This document shows positions 9,481 through 20,457 of a DNA stretch of 64,000 nt, piece by piece. Source of the stretch: Rhizobium rhizogenes NBRC 13257. GTDB taxonomy: Bacteria > Pseudomonadota > Alphaproteobacteria > Rhizobiales > Rhizobiaceae. The first letter of the stretch is position 1. Every line of letters begins with the position of its first letter. The notes beneath the pieces are model-generated. The model ran no database searches and was not told where the DNA came from. It saw only the letters and a program-made list of their open reading frames with translations. A program made the position numbers and the translations under genes. The stretch spans positions 124,001-188,000 of the forward strand of contig NZ_BAYX01000001.1 in the NCBI RefSeq assembly GCF_000696095.1, in the 5' to 3' direction.

Positions 9481-9748
9481 TGGCCCATGCCTTGAAGCAA
9501 TCCGAAGATTGATATTTCGGAGCCGGCGTTTGTCGTGCCGGATGATCCGCCGCCATGCTGGCGATCTCGCCTGGTGACTTACCGGAGAGCTGCATCCTGA
9601 CCTGCTCGATGAAGCAGGAGAGGGGCAGATCCGATCCGCTTCGGACCCGCATATCCTCGGCCAGCCGAACGATGAACTCCGGCGTGTCGACGCTACGCGA
9701 GAGCTTCTGTTCATTCGCAGTCTCTGCAACTTGATTCTGTACTGCCAT
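9470..9748 (-). CDS. Small hypothetical protein (92 aa)
   Basis: I do not recognise this family. The 92-residue protein is hydrophilic and has no signal peptide or membrane segment. The middle (TPEFIVRLAEDMRVRSGSD) looks helical, and the C-terminal third contains one of its two cysteines (SSDCFKAWAMPD). The gene is real on translational grounds: GGAGGAG lies 6 bases before ATG 9746-9748. It may be co-transcribed with the DUF1059 gene downstream (134 bases apart) and, like it, may be a conserved rhizobial small protein. Confidence 0.6.
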   Translation of the reverse strand: MAVQNQVAETANEQKLSRSVDTPEFIVRLAEDMRVRSGSDLPLSCFIEQVRMQLSGKSPGEIASMAADHPARQTPAPKYQSSDCFKAWAMPD

Positions 9749-9837
9749 TACAATCTCCTCCGATTGAAACGCGCATTACCTAACCTAGGTACTCCTCCGA
9801 GTGATTTCAGGGTTCTCCTGATGTTTTATGTTGGCGC

Positions 9838-10749
9838 CTAAGGCCAACGCACCACGGGCGGCAAGGACGATAGGATCGACTCAACATTGCCGCCTGTCTT
9901 CAGCCCGAAGATTGTACCCCGGTCATAGAGCAAATTGAACTCCACATAGCGCCCGCGGCGGATCAATTGTTCGTCACGATCCTCTTCGGTCCATGTTTCG
10001 TTGAAGTTCGAGCGGACGATCCGAGGATAGACCATGGAGAATGCGCGGCCGACGTCGCGGGTGAAGGCGAAATCGGCATCCCAGCCGCCTGCCTCTTCTG
10101 TGGAGTGCAGCCAGTCAAAGAAGATGCCGCCGATGCCGCGCGATTCATTGCGGTGCTTCAGATAGAAATATTCGTCGCACCATGCCTTGTAGCGCTGGTA
10201 ATCCGCTACCTTGTGGCGATCGCAGACGATCTGCATCGCGCGGTGAAAGAGGACGCTGTCGGTGTCTTCCTGCGTGCGCCGCCGGTTGAGCATCGGCGTT
10301 AGATCGCAGCCGCCGCCGAACCATTGGCTTGTCGTCACCACCATGCGGGTGTTCATGTGCACGGTCGGCACATTCGGATTGACGGGATGAGCGATCAGCG
10401 ACAGGCCGGAGGCCCAGAAGCGGGGATCTTCTTCGGCGCCGGGGATCTGGCTGCGAAAGTCGGGCGAGAATTCGCCGTAGACGGTGGAGGTGTGGATGCC
10501 GACCTTCTCGAAGACGCGACCTTCCATCATCGACATGCGCCCGCCGCCGCCTTCGCCGTTCTCCCGCTGCCAGTCCTTGGCGACGAAGCGACCCGGTGTC
10601 TGATCGGAAAGCGGACCGGCAAGCTCGTCTTCCAGCTGTTCGAACTCGGCGCAGAGTGCATCGCGCAGGCTCTGAAACCAGCCTTGTGCCGCTTCCTTCT
10701 TGTCTTCGATGTCCTCGGGTAGTTCCTTGGGGAGGTTCGGTCGTTCCAT
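9838..10749 (-). CDS. hemF: Oxygen-dependent coproporphyrinogen III oxidase
   Basis: The 303-residue protein matches HemF across its length, including [20 protein letters not shown], the substrate-pocket stretch [19 protein letters not shown] and the C-terminal [21 protein letters not shown]. It converts coproporphyrinogen III to protoporphyrinogen IX using O2 in haem synthesis. I set the start at ATG 10747-10749 ([13 protein letters not shown]) because GGAGAG precedes it and the family begins here; the longer frame adds 38 residues that do not look like the family. It is transcribed divergently from the small gene at 10908. I looked for an FNR-type TTGAT-N4-ATCAA box in the 158-base gap and did not find one. 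Confidence 0.97.
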
Positions 10750-10907
10750 ATGTGCTCTCCGGATGCGGGCGGCCAGAGGCCCGCGATTCGATTTGTCGCC
10801 TTGAATATCAGCAACATCGTGGCGGAACCAGCTCGCTTGCCTCGCAGGAGAATCGACTCGCAAATTGTCAAATGCGGTATTATGTTCCCTGTTAAAGGCG
10901 AGGTTTC

Positions 10908-11168
10908 ATGATGAAGATACCCGGACCGCCGCCCCTCGATGGGTTGAAACGTAGACTATTCCGGTACCGGCAGGAAAACCCGACCGGTAGAAAAAGCGAG
11001 TTCGTTCGCGAGACCTTTTGTCTCAGCCGTCCGGAAGCCCGCGCCAAGGCGCGCGAATGGTTCGATACTTTCCCGAAAGCTGCTTACTGGACCGAAGTCG
11101 AGAGTTGGCGGCAGGTCGATGGCGACCGTATTGAGTTCACCATGCGACGCCTTCCATCGGCGGATTGA
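10908..11168 (+). CDS. Small conserved-looking hypothetical protein (86 aa)
   Basis: The product is a basic, soluble 86-residue protein with no signal peptide. A proline-rich start (PGPPPLDGLKRRLFRY) is followed by a likely helix (SRPEARAKAREWFDTFPKAAYW) and an acidic/strand tail. GGCGAGG lies 6 bases before the ATG. The composition matches flanking genes and the frame is not a shadow of another gene. I do not recognise the family. Confidence 0.6.
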   Translation: MMKIPGPPPLDGLKRRLFRYRQENPTGRKSEFVRETFCLSRPEARAKAREWFDTFPKAAYWTEVESWRQVDGDRIEFTMRRLPSAD

Positions 11169-11210
11169 CCGGAAGACAGTAACAGCGCCGTCGCCAGCGG
11201 TTTGAAACGG

Positions 11211-12854
11211 CTATTGCGTGTTCCGTAGCCGGCTCTCGATCAACAGACCGCTTTCATCCAGGATCGGATGCGCCACGGAGACGATGTGGGCGTTGATGCG
11301 CTTCAGGTCGCGCAGCATGTCGAGATGCAGCGAGCTGGTCTGCAGGCTGTCGACGCGGCCGTCGCGCAGGCGTTCGAGATGGCGCTCGGAGGATTGCTTC
11401 TCCAGCCGGCGGACATCGACCTTCACCTCCATAAGCTGGCGGGCGAGATTGAAATCGCGGGTGACGAAGATAGTCTGGGCGATGCGCAAATTGTCGATCG
11501 TCATGCCGAAGAGCTTATGCAGCTCCTGATAACCGTCGTCCGAGAAGGTCAGGCCCTTGCCGATCTTCTTTGCCACCTGTTCGGCCAGGCCCTTTTCGAT
11601 GATGTCGCCGATATGCTCGAGGTTGATGGCATAGTCGATGATGACGATCGAGCGGCGGCCATTCTCGTCGTCCAGCCCTTCACGGCCGAGCTTGGAGAGA
11701 TAGATCTTCACCTCCTGCTGGATGCGGTCGACCCGCTTTTCCAGAACAGCGATTTCCTTCAACGGTGACAGGTCATTGTGGTTGAAGGCATTTTCCGTGC
11801 GGATCAGCATACGCTCGATGAGATCGCCGACGCCGAGCACTTCGCGCGTCGCGCTGGCGAGCGCCACGACCGGCGTGATGAGCGCGTTATGATCGAGGAA
11901 CTTCGGTCCGTCATCGGCCTGCGGATCGTCGCGTACCAGCCTCAGCATCGTCTTCGACAGGAAGGACGAGAAGGGCCAGGCGCAGATGGCAAGGGCGATA
12001 TTGAAGAGCAGATGCACGTCGACCGGCAGCTTGGCGGGCGAAAAATGCAGGCCCTGCATCCACGCACCGATATAGCTTGCAAAGGGCAGGACGATGAGAC
12101 AGCCGATGGTGCGTACGATCAGATTGCCAAGCGTCACGCGCCGGGCGGTGGCGGGGCCGGAGAGAGTGGCCATGACGGGCGGGATCGCGCCGCCGAGATT
12201 GGCGCCGAGCACGAGCACCACCGTGAGGGCCGGAGACAGGATACCGGCCGAGGCAAGCGACAGGATCAGCACGACCACGGCAAGGCTGGACGAGGAGACG
12301 AAGGCAAGCACGGCCGAAAAGATCAGCGCTACCGGCAGTGCGCCGTCGAGCAGGCCAATGAAGGCGGCGAGTGCGGGAGACTGCCGCATCGGTTCCGTGG
12401 CGAGGCTCAGGAGCTGCAGCGACAGCAGCATCAGGCCGATGCCAATCAAGGCTGTGCCCGCGCCCTGTTGCGTGGTGGCCGAGCGGCGGTAGAGCACGAT
12501 GCCGATGAGGATGATCAGCGGCGACAGCCATTCGATGCCGGTCGCGACGATCCATGCCGTTACCGCAGTGCCGACATTGGCGCCGAGCAGCACGATCTGG
12601 GCCATGCTGGGCAGAACGAGATCGCGCTCGACGAAGGAGGCGATCATCAGTGCGGTCGCGGTCGAGCTTTGCAGCGCCACGGTTGCGACGAAACCGGAGA
12701 CGAAGGAGCGAAGGCCGCCGCGTGTGCCGCTGGCAAGGCCGGTTCTAAGCCTCGCGCCGAAGGCACGCGACACACCATCCTTTACCTGCGCGAGGCCGAA
12801 TAGCAGCAATGCGACGGCTCCGAACAGATTGATCATCACGACGGTGGATTCCAT
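11211..12854 (-). CDS. Na+/phosphate cotransporter family protein (NptA/YjbB type) with PhoU-like tail
   Basis: The 547-residue protein starts with a membrane domain of repeated hydrophobic segments (residues about 5-310) containing the duplicated Na/Pi-cotransporter signature (FVATVALQSSTATALMIA and AVLAFVSSSSLAVVVLIL, each with a QSS- or SSS-type motif). A PhoU-like helical domain follows in residues about 340-540 (IDYAINLEHIGDIIEKGLAE). The family moves inorganic phosphate across the inner membrane with sodium, in some bacteria as export. It is a single-gene unit; a pair of TTTCA-type motifs lies 64-94 bases upstream of the start. Confidence 0.88.
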   Translation of the reverse strand: MESTVVMINLFGAVALLLFGLAQVKDGVSRAFGARLRTGLASGTRGGLRSFVSGFVATVALQSSTATALMIASFVERDLVLPSMAQIVLLGANVGTAVTAWIVATGIEWLSPLIILIGIVLYRRSATTQQGAGTALIGIGLMLLSLQLLSLATEPMRQSPALAAFIGLLDGALPVALIFSAVLAFVSSSSLAVVVLILSLASAGILSPALTVVLVLGANLGGAIPPVMATLSGPATARRVTLGNLIVRTIGCLIVLPFASYIGAWMQGLHFSPAKLPVDVHLLFNIALAICAWPFSSFLSKTMLRLVRDDPQADDGPKFLDHNALITPVVALASATREVLGVGDLIERMLIRTENAFNHNDLSPLKEIAVLEKRVDRIQQEVKIYLSKLGREGLDDENGRRSIVIIDYAINLEHIGDIIEKGLAEQVAKKIGKGLTFSDDGYQELHKLFGMTIDNLRIAQTIFVTRDFNLARQLMEVKVDVRRLEKQSSERHLERLRDGRVDSLQTSSLHLDMLRDLKRINAHIVSVAHPILDESGLLIESRLRNTQ

Positions 12855-12917
12855 GTCGTCTTTTTATATCTTTCTCATGCCGTGATGCTATCGCCGATGA
12901 AATGGAAATTTGACGTA

Positions 12918-12952
12918 TTTCACTGAAAAGGCATGTATTTCAGTGATTTTTT
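12918..12952. promoter_or_regulatory. Paired TTTCA(C/G)TGA motifs upstream of the Na/Pi cotransporter
   Basis: TTTCACTGAAA (12918-12928) and TTTCAGTGATT (12938-12948) start exactly 20 bases apart. The first is a perfect 11-base palindrome around its central C. Together they also form an inverted repeat TCACTGAAA / TTTCAGTGA followed by T6, which on the plus strand would look like a terminator although no plus-strand gene ends here. A dimeric regulator site is more likely. It does not match the alphaproteobacterial Pho box CTGTCAT-N4-CTGTCAT. Confidence 0.45.
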
Positions 12953-13066
12953 CTCTGTCTGGAATCGCGGCAACTTTACTCGCCGGCTAAGGATTATACG
13001 CTCGTAGCGCCAGTGCTCCAACACTATGCGCGACATATCGGAGTAATATTTGCGCAGTGTCCGATT

Positions 13067-14197
13067 TTAGTGCGGCTTCGGCGGCGGCGCCTCGTCGGAA
13101 GGGCTGGTTTCTTTCGGCAGAATCTTGGGTAAGGTCTTGTTCGAGAATGCTTTTTTCACCTTCTCGATCGGCACGGGCCGCCGCGCCGGTCGTATTGAAG
13201 GTGAGGTGGCGGCGGGTTCGGCCATCGAGGTTTCAGCTTTGGTTTCGACCTGCAGCGACGGTGTGGCGGCCAGGATCTCTTTCAACACTGATGTCACCGG
13301 CAGATGGCTGTGCAAATCGGTATTGGTATGATGCCCGGCATGCGGAACGCGATGGTCGGCGGCAATGAACGGCCGGGAATTCATTTCGCCGAACCAGTCC
13401 CACTCGCCGATGACGTCGACCACATCGGAAAAAGTCGGCGGCATGGCTATGCGGGTGCCGATGGTGACGATCTTCGTGCCCTCCGCCAGTTTCGCGGCTC
13501 GGGTCTCGTCCTGCCGACCGAGGTCGTGAAGGGCTGCCGAGAGCACCAGATTGCCCTTGGAGTGGCCGACGAGTAGGCGGAAGGAGAAGCGGGGATCGGC
13601 CAGAAGCGCGCGCAGGGTGCGGGTGTCGAGGCTGGTACGCGAGGTCGTCTCGTTGCCGCTCGCGTCGGCGGCGCCGAATTTCGGCCGTCCGGCAAGGTCG
13701 TCCAGCATTTCAAGGACGGGGCGCAGGCCTTTGAGATGTCCGAAGAAGAAATGTCCGCCGAGCGTCTCGGTGATGACATCGGCGAGGCCATAGCCGGAAA
13801 CGACGACCGCGGCCGGTGCACCGATCGCATCGGCAACATTGCGGGTAAAGGCCGCCGCGCCGAGAGCGGAGCCGCCGATGCCGGCGACAGCCAATGCTTG
13901 CACATTATGGCCGCCGCGCAGCGCGAACTCCTCCAACGTCTCGCAGAGAATGATCGCGCCGCTGCCGCTTGGCGGCACGATCATGATCGTGCCTTCGGCG
14001 GCCAGAGAGTCGCTGATGTAGAAAGCTTCGTCGGGAGTGATGACCTTGATGTCGTAGAACAGTGCATCGAGCGTCGTGTTGCGCTGGCGAAGGGCTTCCA
14101 GGGCGAGATTGCGCATCGGCGAGCGTTGCAGCCGTTCGGGCAGGCTAAGGGTGCGCGCGAACTGAGTAAGAGTGAGGGTGAATGCCGTCTGGAACAT
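13067..14197 (-). CDS. Alpha/beta hydrolase-fold protein
   Basis: The 376-residue cytoplasmic protein has a serine-hydrolase nucleophile elbow G-H-S-K-G in FRLLVGHSKGNLVLSAAL, an oxyanion-type glycine-rich stretch earlier (VAGIGGSALGAAAF) and a possible catalytic His in HAGHHTNTDLHSH. A proline- and lysine-rich tail (about 60 residues, ending SPSDEAPPPKPH) looks disordered. The substrate cannot be predicted. It is not obviously in an operon: 212 bases separate it from the cotransporter gene downstream. Confidence 0.7.
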   Translation of the reverse strand: MFQTAFTLTLTQFARTLSLPERLQRSPMRNLALEALRQRNTTLDALFYDIKVITPDEAFYISDSLAAEGTIMIVPPSGSGAIILCETLEEFALRGGHNVQALAVAGIGGSALGAAAFTRNVADAIGAPAAVVVSGYGLADVITETLGGHFFFGHLKGLRPVLEMLDDLAGRPKFGAADASGNETTSRTSLDTRTLRALLADPRFSFRLLVGHSKGNLVLSAALHDLGRQDETRAAKLAEGTKIVTIGTRIAMPPTFSDVVDVIGEWDWFGEMNSRPFIAADHRVPHAGHHTNTDLHSHLPVTSVLKEILAATPSLQVETKAETSMAEPAATSPSIRPARRPVPIEKVKKAFSNKTLPKILPKETSPSDEAPPPKPH

Positions 14198-14279
14198 GGG
14201 TCACCTCGCCAAGGTTGCCGTAAGTTAGAGCATTCCGATGGAAAGCTTCTCACACTTTATTCAGCATGCCAACGGCAAT

Positions 14280-14741
14280 TCACGACCACGTCGTCTGCCG
14301 CAAAGCCTCACCCGATATCATCGCGACGGACATGGCCAGATTGATCGAGCGCTGGCCTTCGAGCATGGGTATGAGGATGCGGCCATCGGCCGTTTCGTGG
14401 ACGTGATCGGGCACGCCGGCGCTCTCGCGGCCGAAGAGCAGGATATCGTCTTCCCGGAAGGCAAAGTCCGTGTAGCGCTCGGCCGCCTTGGTGGAGGCGA
14501 GCACCAGCCGCCGCCCGGTTGCCGCGCGCCAGGTCTCGAAGCGCTCCCAATTGACATGCCGTGCCAGCGCAACGGCGGAGAGGTAATCCATGCCGGCGCG
14601 CTTCAGGTTGCGGTCCGAAATATCGAAGCCGGCGGGCTCGATGATATCGACGCCAAGGCCGAGGCAGGCGGCAAGCCGAAGGATCGTGCCGGTGTTGCCG
14701 GGAATGTCGGGCTGATAGAGGGCGATGCGCAGCGAAGTCAT
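14280..14741 (-). CDS. trmL: tRNA (cytidine(34)-2'-O)-methyltransferase
   Basis: This is a 153-residue minimal SPOUT methyltransferase of the TrmL type. It has the N-terminal IALYQPDIPGNTGTILRLAACLG, the motif-2 LLFGRESAGVP and the C-terminal knot IPMLEGQRSINLAMSVAMI, which bind S-adenosylmethionine. It methylates the ribose of the wobble base in tRNA-Leu isoacceptors. ATG 14739-14741 gives the family N-terminus; the longer frame starts at a TTG three codons upstream. No Shine-Dalgarno is evident. Confidence 0.94.
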   Translation of the reverse strand: MTSLRIALYQPDIPGNTGTILRLAACLGLGVDIIEPAGFDISDRNLKRAGMDYLSAVALARHVNWERFETWRAATGRRLVLASTKAAERYTDFAFREDDILLFGRESAGVPDHVHETADGRILIPMLEGQRSINLAMSVAMISGEALRQTTWS

Positions 14742-14927
14742 GGTTTGCAACTAGCGAAAACACCTGAGCCTGTCTTCAGATAATCGTCGAATAGCTCTGT
14801 TTTTGTGATGGCGTCCATCAGCAAAATTGAAGATTTCGGCGCGTTTTTAGGCATATTCCGCTTTTCAAAGCTAAAAATGCACGGTAAAAGGGAGCCGCTC
14901 TACAACTTGCGACACAGGGAGGCTTAG

Positions 14928-14981
14928 ATGAATATATCGTTCGTGATGATGCGCCTCCTGGCCATTCGACCATGGCTGTGA
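14928..14981 (+). CDS. Candidate leader peptide ORF upstream of the ABC exporter
   Basis: This 17-codon ORF (MNISFVMMRLLAIRPWL, stop TGA) has an excellent Shine-Dalgarno: AGGGAGG ends 5 bases before the ATG. It ends five bases before a short perfect hairpin and 158 bases before the exporter start at 15140. Its position, length and structure suggest a regulatory upstream ORF (ribosome-stalling or attenuation type). Expression is not shown, and no family is recognised. It sits in the 398-base interval 14742-15139, in which I see no other gene. Confidence 0.45.
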   Translation: MNISFVMMRLLAIRPWL

Positions 14982-14986
14982 TTCAG

Positions 14987-15000
14987 GCGCTATAAAGCGC
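14987..15000 (+). promoter_or_regulatory. Hairpin just after the leader ORF stop
   Basis: GCGCT (14987-14991) and AGCGC (14996-15000) form a perfect five-pair stem with loop ATAA, starting five bases after the leader-peptide stop. A C4T6 run follows 16 bases later (15013-15022), too far for a standard terminator. The hairpin could switch with ribosome position on the leader ORF. Confidence 0.3.
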
Positions 15001-15139
15001 ACTTTCGCGAGTTCCCCTTTTTTCGATTCGATACGCGGCTGGTAGGGCCTCGTTCTTTTATCACCCGGCCACCATGTCAGCCTGTGATCCTTTGAGATGC
15101 AGCAGCCGTGGCCAAAGGGTCGAGTCTTTGGAGCATTTC

Positions 15140-16993
15140 ATGTTTGGCTGGTTCGAACAGCGACTAAATCCCTTTCCGAGCGAAGTGCCGGACGTTCCGC
15201 CGCGCGGGCTGTTTGCCTTTTGCTGGCACTACACAAAGCCCGCAGCCCCCTGGCTGCTCGCCATGGCTTTTCTCGCCATGCTGATTGCTGCCGGCGAAGT
15301 CGCGCTGTTCCAGTTCCTCGGCAATATCGTCGATTGGCTGTCGCATGCCGACCGGGCGACGTTCCTGCAGATGGAATGGAAAAAGCTTTTCTGGATGGGC
15401 GCCATGGTGGTGGTCGGCCTGCCGCTGGCTGCCGTCATTCATTCCGTCATCATGCATCAGGTCCTGCTCGGCAACTATCCGATGATTGCCCGCTGGCAGA
15501 TGCATCGCTTCCTGCTGCGCCACAGCATGACCTTCTTCGCCAACGAATTTGCGGGCCGCGTCGCCACCAAGGTGATGCAGACCTCGCTTGCCGTGCGCGA
15601 AGCGGTCATCAAGATCCTCGACGTCTTCGTCTATGTCGTCACCTATTTCCTATCGATGATCCTGGTCATCGCGGTGGCGGACTGGCGGCTGATGTTGCCG
15701 ATCCTGGCTTGGCTGGCGGCCTACATCGCCATCGTCGGCTATTTCGTGCCGCGGCTGCGCAAGATCGCCGCCGCCCAGGCCGATGCGCGCTCGACGATGA
15801 CGGGCCGGGTGGTCGACAGCTATACGAATATCGCAACCGTGAAGCTGTTTTCGCATGCGGGTCGTGAGGAGAGCTATGCCAAGGCCGGCATGGATGGCTT
15901 CCTGCAGACCGTCCACGGACAGATGCGCAAGGTGACGCTGTTCTACATCGCGGTTTACGTCAACAACTGCGTGGCGCTCTTTGTCGTCTCGGCACTGTCG
16001 ATCTGGTTCTGGCTCAGCGGCTCGATCTCGATCGGCGCCATCGCCATCGCCATCGGTCTTGCGATGCGCGTCAACGGCATGTCGCAATGGATCATGTGGG
16101 AAGTCTCGGCATTGTTCGAGAATATCGGCACGATCTATGACGGCATCGAGATGCTGACGAAGCCGCACGATATCGTTGATGTGCCGGCGGCTCCGGCGAT
16201 CACGGCCAAACAGGGCGCGATCCACTTCGATCACGTCCGCTTCCACTATGGCAAGACCAAGGGCGTCATCGACAACCTGACCTTCGACATCCGTGCCGGC
16301 GAGAAGGTCGGCCTTGTCGGCCGCTCCGGCGCCGGCAAGACGACGCTGATGAACCTGCTGCTTCGGTTCTACGACCTCGAAAGCGGGCGCATCACCATCG
16401 ACGGCCAGGATATTTCCAAGGTGACGCAGGACAGCCTGCGCTCGCTGATCGGGGTGGTGACGCAGGATACGTCGCTGCTGCATCGCTCGATCCGCGACAA
16501 CATCGCCTATGGTCATCCGGAGGCGACCGACGCCGACATTATCCAGGCGACCAAGCGCGCCAATGCCTGGGAGTTCGTCGAGGGTCTGGTCGACATGCAA
16601 GGCCGCCAGGGGCTCGACGCACAGGTCGGCGAGCGCGGCGTCAAGCTCTCCGGCGGCCAGCGGCAGCGCATCGCGATCGCCCGCGTCTTCCTGAAGGACG
16701 CGCCGATCCTGGTGCTTGACGAGGCAACCTCGGCGCTCGATTCCGAAGTGGAAGCGGCGATCCAGGAAAACCTCTTCGCGCTGATGCAGGGCAAGACGGT
16801 GATCGCGATCGCCCACCGTCTGTCGACACTGACCGAGATGGACCGCCTGATCGTTCTCGACAAGGGCCACATCATCGAGACAGGCACGCATCAGGATCTG
16901 GTCCAGAGCGGCGGCATTTACGCCGACCTCTGGAACCGCCAGTCCGGCGGGTTCCTGGCGGATCATGAAGAGGCCGAGGCGGCGGCGCAGTAG
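15140..16993 (+). CDS. ABC exporter, fused permease and ATP-binding protein (1)
   Basis: This is a 617-residue MsbA/MDR-type half-transporter. A six-helix transmembrane domain (about 1-340) is followed by an ATPase domain with Walker A GRSGAGKTTL, Q-loop VVTQDTSLL, signature LSGGQRQRIAIARV, Walker B ILVLDEATSALD and switch His in AHRLST; all catalytic elements are intact. GGAG lies 6 bases before ATG 15140; the longer frame (15074) lacks one. It is followed by a paralogue on the same strand 187 bases on, with a probable terminator between them. The substrate is unknown; lipids or drugs are usual for the family. A short leader ORF lies upstream. Confidence 0.93.
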   Translation: MFGWFEQRLNPFPSEVPDVPPRGLFAFCWHYTKPAAPWLLAMAFLAMLIAAGEVALFQFLGNIVDWLSHADRATFLQMEWKKLFWMGAMVVVGLPLAAVIHSVIMHQVLLGNYPMIARWQMHRFLLRHSMTFFANEFAGRVATKVMQTSLAVREAVIKILDVFVYVVTYFLSMILVIAVADWRLMLPILAWLAAYIAIVGYFVPRLRKIAAAQADARSTMTGRVVDSYTNIATVKLFSHAGREESYAKAGMDGFLQTVHGQMRKVTLFYIAVYVNNCVALFVVSALSIWFWLSGSISIGAIAIAIGLAMRVNGMSQWIMWEVSALFENIGTIYDGIEMLTKPHDIVDVPAAPAITAKQGAIHFDHVRFHYGKTKGVIDNLTFDIRAGEKVGLVGRSGAGKTTLMNLLLRFYDLESGRITIDGQDISKVTQDSLRSLIGVVTQDTSLLHRSIRDNIAYGHPEATDADIIQATKRANAWEFVEGLVDMQGRQGLDAQVGERGVKLSGGQRQRIAIARVFLKDAPILVLDEATSALDSEVEAAIQENLFALMQGKTVIAIAHRLSTLTEMDRLIVLDKGHIIETGTHQDLVQSGGIYADLWNRQSGGFLADHEEAEAAAQ

Positions 16994-17002
16994 GAATCGG
17001 GG

Positions 17003-17032
17003 GAAGGGCGGGCTTTGGAGCTCGCCCTTTTC
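17003..17032 (+). terminator. Rho-independent terminator after first ABC gene
   Basis: AAGGGCG (17004-17010) pairs with CGCCCTT (17023-17029), followed by TTTC. It lies 10 bases after the stop of the first exporter gene. Confidence 0.65.
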
Positions 17033-17180
17033 ATTTGGGATGGCGGGGCATTTTGTCATCCTCGAGTGCATTCGAAACTTGTTTGACGGTTTGCAATCAC
17101 CTCAAACATGACAAAAATATAATGTTTTCCACCCACGACATTCCTTTGCGCCGTCGGCGAAACCTCCTATATCGCATGGG

Positions 17181-19043
<1,863 letters not shown>

Positions 19044-19099
19044 CCTCGTCATCGCAAGCGTCGTACGATTTTCCGGGAAGCTCGCGCAAAATCAAAAGG

Positions 19100-20038
19100 C
19101 TACTTTGAAACGCTGAACTCGGTCATCAGACCAAAATGGTTCGAACCCATGGCATCCGGTATCTGTCGGACGGATATCAGCTGCAACGGCGCGTGGGCGA
19201 AGACATGGTCGATGGCGATGCCGTAAGCACCGGCCACGATCGGCCAGGTGGCCGGCTCCGGAAAGGTGTGGCTGAGTCCGGTGTCGTTGAGGAAATCCCG
19301 CATATCCGGGGCAATGACCGACGCATTGAAATCACCGGCAAGGATCAGCGGCCCTTGAATACCCTTGAGGATCGGGCCGAGGATGCTCAACTCGTCGGCA
19401 TGAAATTCATCGAAGTAAGGCTTGCTGAGATGCGCTGAAACAAAGTTCACCGGCTGACCGTCCATGTCGATGGTCGCGAGAATGAAACGATTGCGCCAGA
19501 GGCTGCCGAGGCTGCGCATATCCTGTGCCTGAAACGGACGTTTCGACAGCAAAAGTGAATCGCATTCGACGCTCATGTCGCTGCAGCCGATGCGATAGGG
19601 ATAGGCGCCACCGATACGCTGCAAGTCGGCTTTGATCGGCTCGGCCTCGAAAATCTCCACGACATCGGCGTTGGAGCCCACGATGAGGTCGGCGATGCGA
19701 GTGCCGTTTTCGAAATTGCTGTTTTCGATGTTGAAGGAGAGGAGTTTGAAGCTCTTGCCTGTGCCGGGTGCTAGCGGGGAGGCGGCATATTCCCGCAGCA
19801 TCAGGACCGAATGGACCGCAAGCCCGACGCCGAAGACGATGAGGAGAACCGCATACCAGTGTCGCCGGAAAACAAGCGCGAGCAGGGCAAGCGCAATGCC
19901 GAAAAGGCTGAAATGGGTTTGTAGGCTTTCGAAGAAGGCGAGCAGCCAGATGTCGATGACATAGCGCGCCGACAGCGTGACCAGCAATAAGGTCGCGAGC
20001 ACGCATAAAACGCAGTAAATCGTCTGCCTCATAAACAT
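19100..20038 (-). CDS. Membrane-anchored endonuclease/exonuclease/phosphatase (EEP) family protein
   Basis: The 312-residue protein begins with three hydrophobic segments (about 7-25, 40-57 and 60-80) and continues as an EEP domain (about 95-310). Catalytic landmarks are SFNIENSN, VNFVSAHLSKPY, LILAGDFNAS, IDHVFA and the final SNHFGL histidine. Relatives hydrolyse phosphodiester or phosphomonoester bonds in nucleic acids, sphingomyelin or inositides. With the catalytic domain anchored at the membrane, a lipid or envelope substrate is plausible but unproven. No operon partner. Confidence 0.85.
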   Translation of the reverse strand: MFMRQTIYCVLCVLATLLLVTLSARYVIDIWLLAFFESLQTHFSLFGIALALLALVFRRHWYAVLLIVFGVGLAVHSVLMLREYAASPLAPGTGKSFKLLSFNIENSNFENGTRIADLIVGSNADVVEIFEAEPIKADLQRIGGAYPYRIGCSDMSVECDSLLLSKRPFQAQDMRSLGSLWRNRFILATIDMDGQPVNFVSAHLSKPYFDEFHADELSILGPILKGIQGPLILAGDFNASVIAPDMRDFLNDTGLSHTFPEPATWPIVAGAYGIAIDHVFAHAPLQLISVRQIPDAMGSNHFGLMTEFSVSK

Positions 20039-20414
20039 ATCCTTGGCATTGCTAAAACGCAGTTCAAAAGCGGGCGGCAGAGCGTGAAATGGTGCGTGAT
20101 GCGGTCATGAAATCCATAGCGCTTAAAGACGAGGAAAGACTATCGTCTTAGAGATCAATGATCGGCGTGTCATCGAATTTGTTGCGATGCAGCATTGAAA
20201 TCATTGTTTATTTTGCTCTGCAATGAGAAATTTTATTATGCGAATCTTACGGTTTTTCATGCTCTTACGCCGATTTGACTGACGGCCGTGATTTTAAGCT
20301 CGGTGCTCGCAGCCAAATAGCGCGCTTTTCCCGCGACATTGTGCCTCCACCCCTTGCCAAGACTGGACATAATTTGCGATCAAGCTTAGAACGCGGCGGG
20401 ATACGGAGGAATCT
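20039..20414. other. Intergenic region between the EEP gene and petABC
   Basis: The 376 bases contain no convincing gene. They hold the divergent promoter region for the EEP gene and the petABC unit, plus a small hairpin (AAGACGA / TCGTCTT, 20126-20149). The stretch 20150-20275 is AT-richer than its surroundings. No regulator box was identified with confidence. Confidence 0.5.
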
Positions 20415-20438
20415 ATGGCGGAATTATGGTCGCGTTGA
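20415..20438 (+). CDS. Candidate 7-codon leader ORF upstream of petA
   Basis: ATG at 20415 is preceded by GGAGGA with 4-5 bases spacing, a near-ideal ribosome binding site, and encodes MAELWSR before TGA. A terminator-like hairpin follows 20 bases after its stop, and petA starts 65 bases after it. The arrangement (strong SD, mini-ORF, hairpin, operon) suggests a regulatory leader. No known leader of the bc1 operon is recognised, and translation is unproven. Confidence 0.4.
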   Translation: MAELWSR

Positions 20439-20457
20439 TTCGCCGTTAGTGAGGGGG

